The position numbers were made by a program, and so were the translations under genes. 7,271 bases of DNA from Fervidibacter sp032160945 (GTDB lineage Bacteria; Armatimonadota; Fervidibacteria; Fervidibacterales; Fervidibacteraceae), in the NCBI GenBank assembly GCA_032160945.1, contig JAVHTL010000159.1, one strand, 5' to 3'. This document shows, piece by piece, positions 1-5,604 of the stretch (positions within the stretch are counted from its first letter, which is position 1; each line of letters opens with the position of its first letter). A model generated the notes under the pieces. The model was not told where the DNA came from. It worked only from the letters and a program-made list of their open reading frames with translations, and searched no databases.

Positions 1-468
1 AGCGACGATGTTTGCAGGTGGGACAAACAAGGTTGCTGTTCGCCAACGGTCGGTAGCGTAAACGGTGAAGGGCAAAGCGAGTCTGGCGATGAGTTTGTCG
101 CCTTCACGCTGCTGATACTCAAAGGTCAAGGTGAAAAAGTGATGTGGTTCATCGCTTGACACGACTGCAGTGATGTGAAGCCATCGGTCAGGTGGGATTT
201 GGAAGTGAGGCGATGCAAATCTTGGGTCGTGGCTGAGCGAAACATCTTCAATGGAGCATGCTGGTTTGCCCATATAGGTGACGACATCAAAGCGACGAAT
301 CAAACCAGGTCGGTCAGGGATTGTGTCCCAAATGAACCAGCGCTGAAAGTCGCCAGGGGATTGGCTAATGAAAATCGTCTGCCCTTTAATTCCTTCGGGT
401 AGGGGGAATGCAGAAAGAACGGCGGCATCAACCAAACAGAGCACCAAAGTAAAGATTTCCCTGCACAT
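1..468 (-). CDS. Secreted protein of unknown function, C-terminus beyond the left edge
   Basis: The frame is open from an ATG at 468 to the first base of the window, giving 156 codons and no stop, so the gene continues to the left. Residues 1-20 look like a Sec signal peptide: MCREIF, then a hydrophobic run ending VLSA, with likely cleavage before FPLP. The rest is rich in aromatic residues and alternating hydrophobics (for example FFTLTFEYQQ near residue 111 and LPFTVYATD near 132), as in beta-sheet exported domains. I do not recognise the family. An in-frame TGA lies three codons upstream, so this ATG is the first possible ATG. GAGGTGA about 6 bases before it is a good ribosome site. It follows the sulfurtransferase on the same strand and may share its transcript. 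The first 41 bases overlap the doubtful 89-codon ORF in another frame. Confidence 0.75.
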   Translation of the reverse strand, partial: MCREIFTLVLCLVDAAVLSAFPLPEGIKGQTIFISQSPGDFQRWFIWDTIPDRPGLIRRFDVVTYMGKPACSIEDVSLSHDPRFASPHFQIPPDRWLHITAVVSSDEPHHFFTLTFEYQQREGDKLIARLALPFTVYATDRWRTATLFVPPANIVA

Positions 469-697
469 TGTTAATCACCTCATTCCTCAAGTCTTTGTCC
501 TGCCAAATCATAATAACCATAGGTGTTAGTTTAGAGCCAAGACTCAGCGATTGATATGGGCATGTAAGTTGACCTCCTTTTTGAGTTTTCGCCATCAGTT
601 TAACCAATTTCCGTTCCCTTCGTAAACTACCCCAATCTTGGAGAAGATGTTCTTCGGGAGCATTCCATGCTAACCCAAAACGCAGAAGTTTTTTCAC
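428..697 (-). CDS. Doubtful 89-residue ORF overlapping both neighbours
   Basis: This frame starts with GTG inside a GTGA overlap with the sulfurtransferase stop and ends 41 bases inside the secreted-protein gene. Translation begins MKKLLRFGLAWNAPEEH and ends QGNLYFGALFG. It has no recognised domain, signal peptide or membrane segment. The start has only a weak purine-rich stretch before it. In favour: the coupled start and continuous reading through a gap of about 225 bases. Against: the long overlap with a better supported gene, a strong ribosome site inside it aimed at another frame (see 531-563), and no family resemblance. It may be a chance open frame or a decayed gene. Confidence 0.22.
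   Translation of the reverse strand: MKKLLRFGLAWNAPEEHLLQDWGSLRRERKLVKLMAKTQKGGQLTCPYQSLSLGSKLTPMVIMIWQDKDLRNEVINNVQGNLYFGALFG
531..563 (-). CDS. 10-residue ORF behind a perfect Shine-Dalgarno site (possible leader peptide)
   Basis: AAGGAGGT at 572-579 is a full match to the anti-Shine-Dalgarno sequence and sits 8 bases before ATG at 563. The frame reads MPISIAESWL and stops at TAA (531-533). It lies between the sulfurtransferase and the secreted protein, 62 bases before the start of the latter. The peptide has no run of a single amino acid as classical attenuators have. It could be a translated leader, the stub of a broken gene, or a chance purine tract. The ribosome site is seen; the function is unknown. 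Confidence 0.28.
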   Translation of the reverse strand: MPISIAESWL

Positions 698-1557
698 TCT
701 TTCGGCAACTTCCTCGCTGACCAGTCAATCCATGAGCCGTCGTAGACGGCAACATTTTGTATGCCCAAGATGTGGCGCAAAGTGAACCACAACTGACTTG
801 CTTCTCTCCCGCTGGTGCAGTAGGTCACGATGGGCTTTCGTGTATCAATGCCTAACGCTTTGAACCGTTTGGCGAGTTCGTCTTTGCTTTTCCAAGTCAG
901 CACTTTTTCGCCTTGAAGATTGTCTTTGAGGAAAGCATTGAGGGAGGTAGGAATGTGTCCCTCAGCGAAGAATTTGGGTGAACGGGCATCCAAAATTTGT
1001 GCTTCTTTCCGATTTAGGCTTTGCCAAACAGTCAGCCAATCTGCTCGCAATTGTTTGTTGACCCTCTGTGTAAACCTTGTGGGAAAAACGCTTGGGAGTT
1101 CTTTTGTAACGGGTTTACCTTCAGACCTCCACTTTTCAAACCCTCCGTCCAAAACACCAATTGCTTGGTGTCCAAGAAGTTCAAGGGAAAAAGCGATGTA
1201 GGTGGCATGGGCGAAAGCATCTTCGCTACTTGAGTAAACCACGACAGTATGTTGGTTGCCCACTCCAATTGCGCCGAAAATTTCTGCCAAACGCTCAGGA
1301 GGAAGCAAACGGGCAGGAACACCTCCTAGCGAAATCCGAAGCGTTTCCGTGTTCAGGTAAATGGCATTGGGGATGTGACCTTCAAGGTAATCTCGCAAGT
1401 TAGGACGAGCATCAATGATGCGGATGTTGGGATTATTCAAGTTTTGAGCCAACCAATCGGTCGTCACAAGAGTTGGCTTGGTAAGCAAAGATTGAGCAAA
1501 GGACACAGTAACGACCAAAAGCAACACTGATAAAATCGTTGCCAATCTTTTGAGCAT
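694..1557 (-). CDS. Exported tandem-rhodanese sulfurtransferase (thiosulfate/3-mercaptopyruvate type)
   Basis: A 287-residue protein with two rhodanese domains after a signal peptide at residues 1-21 (LKRLATILSVLLLVVTVSFA). Domain 1 (about 30-150) carries IIDAR at 47-51 and GHIPNA at 60-65, but its loop reads YSSSED with no cysteine, so it is the inactive structural half usual for this family. Domain 2 (about 170-287) carries ILDAR at 188-192, GHIP at 200-203 and the active loop CTSGREA with catalytic Cys247. The family moves sulfane sulfur from thiosulfate or 3-mercaptopyruvate to thiol acceptors or cyanide; the loop does not settle which donor is used. The signal peptide places it outside the cytoplasm. 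ATG at 1557 is preferred to GTG at 1560 because GAGGTG lies 7 bases before it. It overlaps the upstream small ORF by one base (TGATG), suggesting translational coupling. Confidence 0.9.
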   Translation of the reverse strand: MLKRLATILSVLLLVVTVSFAQSLLTKPTLVTTDWLAQNLNNPNIRIIDARPNLRDYLEGHIPNAIYLNTETLRISLGGVPARLLPPERLAEIFGAIGVGNQHTVVVYSSSEDAFAHATYIAFSLELLGHQAIGVLDGGFEKWRSEGKPVTKELPSVFPTRFTQRVNKQLRADWLTVWQSLNRKEAQILDARSPKFFAEGHIPTSLNAFLKDNLQGEKVLTWKSKDELAKRFKALGIDTRKPIVTYCTSGREASQLWFTLRHILGIQNVAVYDGSWIDWSARKLPKE

Positions 1558-1751
1558 CACTTCTCACCTCTTGCAAGTATTTTTGCCTCGTTGAACAATT
1601 CACCTTGTTTGATTGAAAAGTCTATTTGAAGAGAGACAAGTAACTGGGAGAGGGTTACGGTTTTGAACTCTGACCAACAGTTTTGGTTTGACTTCACAAG
1701 GGCACAATAAGCGAACGCAAAAGTGAAATAGGCAAACCTTCTTGTTAACAT
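1557..1751 (-). CDS. Small hypothetical protein, 64 residues, possibly exported
   Basis: The ORF runs from ATG at 1751 (GTG at 1754 is the alternative) to a TGA that shares its last base with the sulfurtransferase ATG. The N-terminus MLTRRFAYFTFAFAYCALVKS has two arginines followed by a hydrophobic stretch, as in a short signal peptide or anchor. The cysteine is not in a convincing lipobox. The remaining 43 residues (NQNCWSEF to ILARGEK) show no known motif. No good ribosome site precedes the start, which weakens the case. The exact TGATG junction and the export-like N-terminus upstream of an exported enzyme support a real small gene. It might instead be a remnant of a larger one. Confidence 0.4.
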   Translation of the reverse strand: MLTRRFAYFTFAFAYCALVKSNQNCWSEFKTVTLSQLLVSLQIDFSIKQGELFNEAKILARGEK

Positions 1752-1824
1752 CACATGCTAGCGGTTGTAAACTGATATTGCACTAAGGTTTCGCTTTGAC
1801 TAAGCAACAAGGAGGTGTCCCAAA

Positions 1825-2118
1825 ATGGAAAATAAGACACCCGTAACGGGTGGCGAACTACAAGAAGCAGTGAAGGATTTGGACGGGTGGGTCATAAGCA
1901 TAACGAAGCGCTTTCGGTTTGAAAAGTGGAGTGACATAACCAAATTCATGAAACACCTTGCAGAAACTATTGCAGCAACCAATCATCATCCCGATGTCAC
2001 CCTTGACACTGGCAGCAAGTCAGTCATCGTAACTGTCACCACCCACAGTGAACGAACGGTCACGAAGGCAGATATTGAATTTGCTCGCAGGTTGAATGAA
2101 TTCAAAGTGAGCGATTAA
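1825..2118 (+). CDS. Pterin-4a-carbinolamine dehydratase (PCD/DCoH family)
   Basis: A 97-residue protein, the usual length for the family. The signature is clear: NHHPD at 53-57 supplies the two adjacent active-site histidines (54, 55), and THS at 73-75 supplies the third (His74), followed by the closing helix TKADIEFARRLNEF. PCD dehydrates 4a-hydroxytetrahydropterin to quinonoid dihydropterin, which regenerates the cofactor of aromatic amino acid hydroxylases. In many bacteria without such a hydroxylase the family has other, less certain roles, and no hydroxylase gene is visible here. AAGGAGGTG at 1809-1817 lies 7 bases before the ATG. It is followed 47 bases later by the UPF0173 hydrolase on the same strand, probably in one operon. 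It is cytoplasmic. The often-used symbol phhB would imply a link with phenylalanine hydroxylase that the window does not show. Confidence 0.93.
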   Translation: MENKTPVTGGELQEAVKDLDGWVISITKRFRFEKWSDITKFMKHLAETIAATNHHPDVTLDTGSKSVIVTVTTHSERTVTKADIEFARRLNEFKVSD

Positions 2119-2165
2119 AATGACTTGGTGGAAGCGATAAACTTTTGGCTCGGAGGTGGTTGCGA

Positions 2166-2864
2166 ATGTTGAAAGTCACATTCCTCGGTCACGCTTGTGT
2201 TTTGGTTTCAACAGAGAACCACTCCGTCATCATTGACCCTTTCTTGACAGGCAACCCGAAGGCTTCTGCAAAGCCTGAGGACTTAAAAGTTGATGCTGTC
2301 ATCGTCACTCACGGTCATGGTGACCATCTCGGCGACGCCATTGAAATTGCCAACCGCAACAACTGTCCCATCATTGGCGTTTACGAACTGGTAACTTACT
2401 GCCAAAACAAAGGTGCAAAGCAAGGTCATCCGCTTCACATTGGTGGTAGTTATTCGTTCCCATTCGGGCTAGTTAAATTTGTGCCCGCATGGCATGGTTC
2501 AGGTTTCATTGAGCAAGATGGAACTATCGTTTACACTGGCACACCTGCTGGCGTTTTGCTCTTTATGGACGGCAAGACCATTTACCATGCTGGCGACACA
2601 GGTTTGTTTGGTGACATGAAACTCATCGGCGAACTTCATCCCATAGATTTAGCATTTTTGCCGATAGGCGGTAACTTCACAATGGACATAAATGACGCTG
2701 TGGAAGCAACGAAGTTGCTGAGACCGAAGATTGTTGTGCCGATACACTACGGAACTTTTCCCGTCATTGAGGCTGACCCCAACGAATTCGCTCAAAAGGT
2801 GCAAGCCAATTCTCCCGATGTGGAAGTAAAAATTCTCCGACCTGCTGAAGCCATCACTTTGTGA
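2166..2864 (+). CDS. UPF0173 metal-dependent hydrolase (metallo-beta-lactamase fold)
   Basis: A 232-residue cytoplasmic protein matching the UPF0173/UlaG-like branch of the metallo-beta-lactamase fold. The metal motif HxHxDH is at 49-54 (THGHGDH). Further expected ligands are His110 (AWH), His141 with Asp144 (HAGDTG) and His194 (VPIHYGTF). The N-terminus MLKVTFLGHAC and the GGNFTMD segment at 168-174 are typical of the family. The exact substrate is unknown. ATG at 2166 is chosen over the upstream TTG at 2145 because GGAGGTGG at 2152-2159 stands 6 bases before it and would lie inside the longer version. It is the last gene of a plus-strand pair with the pterin dehydratase and ends 40 bases before a hairpin terminator. 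Confidence 0.93.
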   Translation: MLKVTFLGHACVLVSTENHSVIIDPFLTGNPKASAKPEDLKVDAVIVTHGHGDHLGDAIEIANRNNCPIIGVYELVTYCQNKGAKQGHPLHIGGSYSFPFGLVKFVPAWHGSGFIEQDGTIVYTGTPAGVLLFMDGKTIYHAGDTGLFGDMKLIGELHPIDLAFLPIGGNFTMDINDAVEATKLLRPKIVVPIHYGTFPVIEADPNEFAQKVQANSPDVEVKILRPAEAITL

Positions 2865-2904
2865 AGGCTTGGGGATGACTTTTCGTTATAGAGATGCAAA
2901 TTGA

Positions 2905-2935
2905 AAAGGGCACGCCTTTTTGAGGCGTGCCCTTT
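2905..2935. terminator. 13-bp hairpin, probable bidirectional terminator
   Basis: A perfect inverted repeat: AAAGGGCACGCCT (2905-2917), loop TTTTG, and AGGCGTGCCCTTT (2923-2935). It lies between the convergent ends of the UPF0173 hydrolase (stop at 2864) and the 16-residue peptide gene on the minus strand (stop at 2962). Read on the minus strand, the 3' arm ends in a T run and is followed by CAATTT. Read on the plus strand, the arm ends CCCTTTAAG, a shorter T run. It probably serves both genes, better on the minus strand. Confidence 0.85.
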
Positions 2936-2961
2936 AAGTTCAACTCTGCTTAACGGCTCAA

Positions 2962-3012
2962 TTACTTCTTGCCTTTTTTGGCAGGTGCTTTCTTTGCTGC
3001 TTTCTTTGCCAT
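2962..3012 (-). CDS. 16-residue lysine/alanine-rich basic peptide
   Basis: ATG at 3012 to TAA at 2962 encodes MAKKAAKKAPAKKGKK: eight lysines and five alanines, like the tails of histone H1-like and other DNA-binding bacterial proteins. It is too short for normal gene finding. The surroundings form a complete unit on the minus strand. There is a sigma70-like promoter at 3098-3126, a leader of about 80 bases with a hairpin at 3049-3074, a GGGGGTG ribosome site 6 bases before the ATG, and a strong hairpin terminator 27 bases after the stop. The parts are seen. That the peptide is made, and any role in binding nucleic acid or ribosomes, is inferred. The transcript could also be a small RNA of about 185 bases that happens to carry this frame, or a remnant tail of a lost nucleoid protein. 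Confidence 0.55.
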   Translation of the reverse strand: MAKKAAKKAPAKKGKK

Positions 3013-3048
3013 TCCTGGCACCCCCTTTGCTTTTGGTTTTTCAACTTA

Positions 3049-3074
3049 CTGCGGGAGACCCCCGAAACCCGCAG
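3049..3074 (-). other. Leader hairpin upstream of the 16-residue peptide
   Basis: CTGCGGG and CCCGCAG form a 7-bp perfect stem with a 12-base G-rich loop in the presumed leader RNA of the basic peptide. It is centred about 50 bases before the ATG. G runs in the loop could also pair with the CCC of the 3' arm, giving alternative folds. No U run follows, so it is not a terminator by itself. It may protect the RNA or control translation. Confidence 0.45.
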
Positions 3075-3097
3075 CGATTTCTTTTTCACCGTTTACA

Positions 3098-3126
3098 CTT
3101 ATAACACACCTTGCCAGAAAAATCAA
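3098..3126 (-). promoter_or_regulatory. Sigma70-type promoter for the 16-residue peptide unit
   Basis: On the minus strand, TTGATT (3121-3126, 4 of 6 matches to the -35 consensus) and TATAAG (3098-3103, 5 of 6 to the -10) are separated by exactly 17 bases. Transcription would begin near 3091. It starts 13 bases after the stop codon of the sugar-isomerase-like gene, so the small unit can be expressed independently of that gene. Confidence 0.6.
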
Positions 3127-3138
3127 CCCAAAGGGATT

Positions 3139-4269
3139 TCATGCGGTGTAGATAATTCGCTTAACGAAATCAATGACAGCACCTTGGTCACCACTTAGGC
3201 GAGCCTTTTCAAGTTCTTCCTTTTGCGCGTAAATGAGCAGCGCTTTCTTCATGGCATTGCCAAACAACTCTTTGCTTAACCTCATCGCCTTAACTTGCTC
3301 CATTCTGTAAGTGAATTGGTCTTCACCGAACCATCCGTCGTAACCAGTGTCAATAGCAGCATAGCAGAAGTCAATGAGTTTCCAAACATCACCCGTTCCT
3401 GTCACTCTGTCCTCGTCGTTGCTGTGATACTTGGCAGTGTTGAGATGGAAGTTAGTAATGGGGACGCCAAACCGCTTGAGCATGTAAAGTTGAGCCGCTG
3501 GTTCATCGCCATACATCTGCTCATGTCCGTAATCAATGGCAACGCCCATGTTGTTTCCGCCACAAATAGCATTAACTTCTTTTGCGACCAATGCAGCCTT
3601 CGCTGTTGTGGCAGTGATCATGTTGCCTTCCCTTGGTTCTTTCAGTTTCGCTTCTGTCCCAAACTTCAAACCTGCAGCCATTGCCTTCTTGTTGATCTCA
3701 ACGCAACCTTCAATGAACCAGTCAAGTTGCACGCCGTAGTTGACTTCAAAATTGTAGTCCCAACCGTCTGAACCTGGCCACAATGCAACACTCTCGCAAC
3801 CAACTCTTTTGGCAATTTCAACAGCCTGCAAGCACTGTTCCAGTGCCATCTTACGAATGGCTGGGTCAGGATTGGTAATTCCACCCATTCGGTAGATTGA
3901 GTTCGTCCAAACATTGATGTTCATGTTGGTGGGTTTGACATTGTGATGAGCGAGGGCATCTTTAACTTCAGCGATTTTGGAGTCATCAATTTGACCTTTG
4001 CTGTCCAAGAAGAGGACATCGTGGAATTCAATGCCATCAATACCCGCTTGAGCCACTCTTGCAATTTGGTCAATCAATGTGTCACGAAAATCAGGGCGAT
4101 GGCGGTTATAACCGAGAGGGTTAAATCTGTCAGCAAATTCACCTGCTGCCCAGTGCCCTGCTGCGAACTTGATCCCGAATTCCCTGAAAAAGGTGTCCAA
4201 CTTGTCGCCTTCCAAGAAACCAACATACTCCGTCTTCAACTTTGCCAGTTTCTCTTCCGTCAATTGCAT
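3139..4269 (-). CDS. Xylose-isomerase-like TIM-barrel protein (sugar isomerase/epimerase superfamily)
   Basis: A 376-residue cytoplasmic protein with the layout of xylose-isomerase-like TIM barrels. An early FAAGHWAAGEFADRF segment sits at 35-49, followed by a DGIEFHD strand end at 78-84 with His83. VALWPGSDGW follows at 161-170. Likely divalent-metal ligands lie on later strand ends: Glu206 (FGTEAK), Asp246 and His249 (AIDYGHE), His275 (NFHLNT) and Glu316 (FGEDQF). Members isomerise or epimerise free or phosphorylated sugars; which sugar is not clear from sequence. The length resembles true xylose isomerases more than the roughly 280-residue epimerases. GGAGGTGG at 4277-4284 lies 7 bases before the ATG. 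It has a near-consensus promoter with a palindrome at the transcription start, pointing to regulated expression. It is divergent from a nucleoside hydrolase. Confidence 0.87.
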   Translation of the reverse strand: MQLTEEKLAKLKTEYVGFLEGDKLDTFFREFGIKFAAGHWAAGEFADRFNPLGYNRHRPDFRDTLIDQIARVAQAGIDGIEFHDVLFLDSKGQIDDSKIAEVKDALAHHNVKPTNMNINVWTNSIYRMGGITNPDPAIRKMALEQCLQAVEIAKRVGCESVALWPGSDGWDYNFEVNYGVQLDWFIEGCVEINKKAMAAGLKFGTEAKLKEPREGNMITATTAKAALVAKEVNAICGGNNMGVAIDYGHEQMYGDEPAAQLYMLKRFGVPITNFHLNTAKYHSNDEDRVTGTGDVWKLIDFCYAAIDTGYDGWFGEDQFTYRMEQVKAMRLSKELFGNAMKKALLIYAQKEELEKARLSGDQGAVIDFVKRIIYTA

Positions 4270-4284
4270 TGGCTACCCACCTCC

Positions 4285-4303
4285 GCTTTCAAATTTTCAA
4301 AGC
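4285..4303. promoter_or_regulatory. 19-bp palindrome, candidate operator for the isomerase-like gene
   Basis: GCTTTCAAATTTTCAAAGC is symmetric about T4294 with eight of nine pairs matching (the C4290/C4298 pair is the exception). It occupies roughly +1 to +19 of the predicted transcript on the minus strand, between the -10 box and the ribosome site, which it touches. As RNA it would fold weakly, so a dimeric repressor site is the more natural reading. Which regulator binds is unknown; no regulator gene is in the window. Confidence 0.45.
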
Positions 4304-4310
4304 CACCTAT

Positions 4311-4339
4311 ATGATAGCAAAGCGCAGAAGGATTGTCAA
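4311..4339 (-). promoter_or_regulatory. Strong sigma70-type promoter of the isomerase-like gene
   Basis: On the minus strand, TTGACA (4334-4339) is a perfect -35 box, and TATCAT (4311-4316) matches 5 of 6 of the -10 consensus, with a 17-base spacer. Transcription would begin near 4304, giving a leader of about 35 bases ahead of the ATG at 4269. Confidence 0.75.
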
Positions 4340-4355
4340 CCTGATAAAATTCGTG

Positions 4356-4384
4356 TTGCAAAACGAAACAGCAAATTTTAGACT
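4356..4384 (+). promoter_or_regulatory. Weak candidate promoter for the nucleoside hydrolase
   Basis: TTGCAA (4356-4361) and TAGACT (4379-4384) are separated by 17 bases, each matching the consensus in 4 of 6 positions. They lie 41 bases before the GTG start. The arrangement fits a start near 4391, but the boxes are weak and the sequence is A/T-rich, so chance is possible. Confidence 0.3.
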
Positions 4385-4425
4385 TTGGTCAGTGAAGAAC
4401 TGAAAAGGTTTTGGAGGTGAAAAGG

Positions 4426-5313
4426 GTGTCCAAACAAGTTTCGGTTTTGCTTGACACTGACATTGGCGACGACATTGATGACGCATGGGCATTAGCAGTT
4501 TGTCTTGTGCATCCTCAAATCAAACTTCTCGGCGTTTCAACCGTTTATGCTGATACCGTTGCCCGCGCTGTTATTGCTCGTTGGTTGATTGAAACAAGTG
4601 GCAAAAAAGTTGAAGTTGCTGCTGGTGAATTCAACCCCATTACTCGCTCCATTTCACCTTATCGTCCAAATCAGATGAGAGCCATTCCACCTGAGGATGA
4701 ACAGAGGCTAAGAGTTGGACGAACCGACGGGGTTAAGTTCCTTGCCGAAACGGCAATGAAATTTGACGGTGACGAATTAGTGCTTCTGACAATTGGTCCT
4801 TTAACTAACGCTGCTAAAATGATGAAAGAGTTTCCCGAAGCGGCTCGGAAAATCACAAGGGTAGTGTCAATGGTGGGAACTCTGCTTCCAGACCATGCGA
4901 AACCTGAATACAACGCTGCTATTGACCCTAAAGCCACCAAGATTCTGTTTGAAAGCGGAAAGCCTATCACGATGATTGGTTTGGATGTGACTTTAAGGTG
5001 CATGTTTAACAAAGCCGACCTGGAGGAACTGTCAGGCAGTGAAAAGTTGCTAATAAAGCGATTGCTTGCATTGACAGAAGTGTGGCAAGATGCTCACCGT
5101 CAACCAGACGGTTCTGTACCCTACCCTATTTTGCATGATCCATTGGCAGCGCTGGTGGTCGCAGAACCGCAATTTGTGACCCTCAAGCCGATGCACATTT
5201 CCGTTGATGAAGATGGAAGAACTTTAAGGGCAAGAGGTGAACCCAATTGCCATGTAGCAGTTGATGTTGACCCCAAAGCCGTTGTGAACCGAATCAAAAA
5301 CTTGTTGATTTGA
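4426..5313 (+). CDS. Inosine/uridine-preferring-type nucleoside hydrolase
   Basis: A 295-residue cytoplasmic protein. The N-terminal calcium-binding motif is present as DTDIGDDIDDAWAL (10-23), the variant form with two residues more than the classic DTDPGIDD. Other family landmarks are TIGPLTNAA (122-130), YNAAIDPKA (162-170) with SGKPITMIGLDVT (177-189), and HDPLAAL (237-243), which supplies the last acidic ligand, Asp238. The family cleaves the N-glycosidic bond of ribonucleosides to base and ribose in salvage; base preference cannot be read here. GTG at 4426 is chosen because GGAGGTGA (4413-4420) lies 5 bases before it; the longer TTG start at 4411 would place that site inside the coding region. 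The gene is divergent from the isomerase-like gene and may join it in sugar or nucleoside use, which is an inference from arrangement. Confidence 0.92.
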   Translation: MSKQVSVLLDTDIGDDIDDAWALAVCLVHPQIKLLGVSTVYADTVARAVIARWLIETSGKKVEVAAGEFNPITRSISPYRPNQMRAIPPEDEQRLRVGRTDGVKFLAETAMKFDGDELVLLTIGPLTNAAKMMKEFPEAARKITRVVSMVGTLLPDHAKPEYNAAIDPKATKILFESGKPITMIGLDVTLRCMFNKADLEELSGSEKLLIKRLLALTEVWQDAHRQPDGSVPYPILHDPLAALVVAEPQFVTLKPMHISVDEDGRTLRARGEPNCHVAVDVDPKAVVNRIKNLLI

Positions 5314-5397
5314 GGATTACGGTTTGATGTCTCAAGCGCTAAAATAACAACGGCGAATTTTGCTGCTATTTTTGCAAACAAATTCACAAGGTGAGAT

Positions 5398-5490
5398 GGA
5401 GGGATGGCCGAGTGGCCCAAGGCGACGGCCTGCTAAGCCGTGGCGGGACTAAAATCTCGCCCCCGGGTTCGAATCCCGGTCCCTCCGCCA
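5398..5490 (+). tRNA. tRNA-Ser(GCT)
   Basis: The acceptor stem GGAGGGA/TCCCTCC has seven pairs, with discriminator G and an encoded CCA (5488-5490). The anticodon stem ACGGC/GCCGT closes the loop CTGCTAA with anticodon GCT at 5432-5434, reading AGC and AGU. The long variable arm, a 7-bp stem GGCGGGA/TCTCGCC with one G-T pair, is the hallmark of serine tRNAs. The T arm CCGGG-TTCGAAT-CCCGG is standard. It is the first of three tRNA genes in tandem, 84 bases after the nucleoside hydrolase. I see no convincing promoter in that gap. Confidence 0.97.
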
Positions 5491-5496
5491 TCGGGT

Positions 5497-5574
5497 GCGC
5501 CCGTAGCTCAGTTAGGATAGAGCGCTGGCCTGCGGAGCCAGAGGTCCTGGGTTCAAATCCCAGCGGGCGCGCCA
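5497..5574 (+). tRNA. tRNA-Arg(GCG)
   Basis: The acceptor stem GCGCCCG/CGGGCGC has seven pairs, followed by discriminator G and an encoded CCA (5572-5574). The anticodon stem CTGGC/GCCAG closes the loop CTGCGGA, so the anticodon is GCG (5532-5534), reading CGC and CGU. T arm: CTGGG-TTCAAAT-CCCAG. Arginine identity marks are present: A after the GG of the D loop (A20) and C35. Most bacteria read these codons with an ACG anticodon whose A34 is deaminated by TadA, so G34 is unusual. Only 6 bases separate it from the serine tRNA, so they are surely one transcript. Confidence 0.94.
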
Positions 5575-5604
5575 TTACCTGCAAATTCAAATTTGTCAAG
5601 AGGT

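Noticed and set aside
2145..2165. Longer TTG start for the UPF0173 hydrolase
   Set aside because: It would place the GGAGGTGG ribosome site inside the coding region and add MARRWLR, which the family lacks; ATG at 2166 is better.
2901..3151. Two plus-strand ORFs across the intergenic region (2901-3104 and 2969-3151)
   Set aside because: They run through the terminator hairpin and are antisense to the lysine-rich peptide. Their Phe/Leu-rich character is simply the complement of Lys/Ala codons.
3295..3771. Plus-strand 158-codon ORF
   Set aside because: It lies wholly antisense to the well-supported isomerase-like gene and has no ribosome site or family match.
5314..5397. Promoter for the tRNA cluster
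   Set aside because: TTGATG and TAAAAT are present but at wrong spacing (10 bases), and no pair near 17 bases could be found.
5384..5599. Minus-strand ORF containing LGFEPRTSGSAGQRS
   Set aside because: It is the antisense translation of the tRNA T arms and acceptor stems, a known source of spurious proteins with GFEPRTSG. The tRNAs fold perfectly and explain the sequence.
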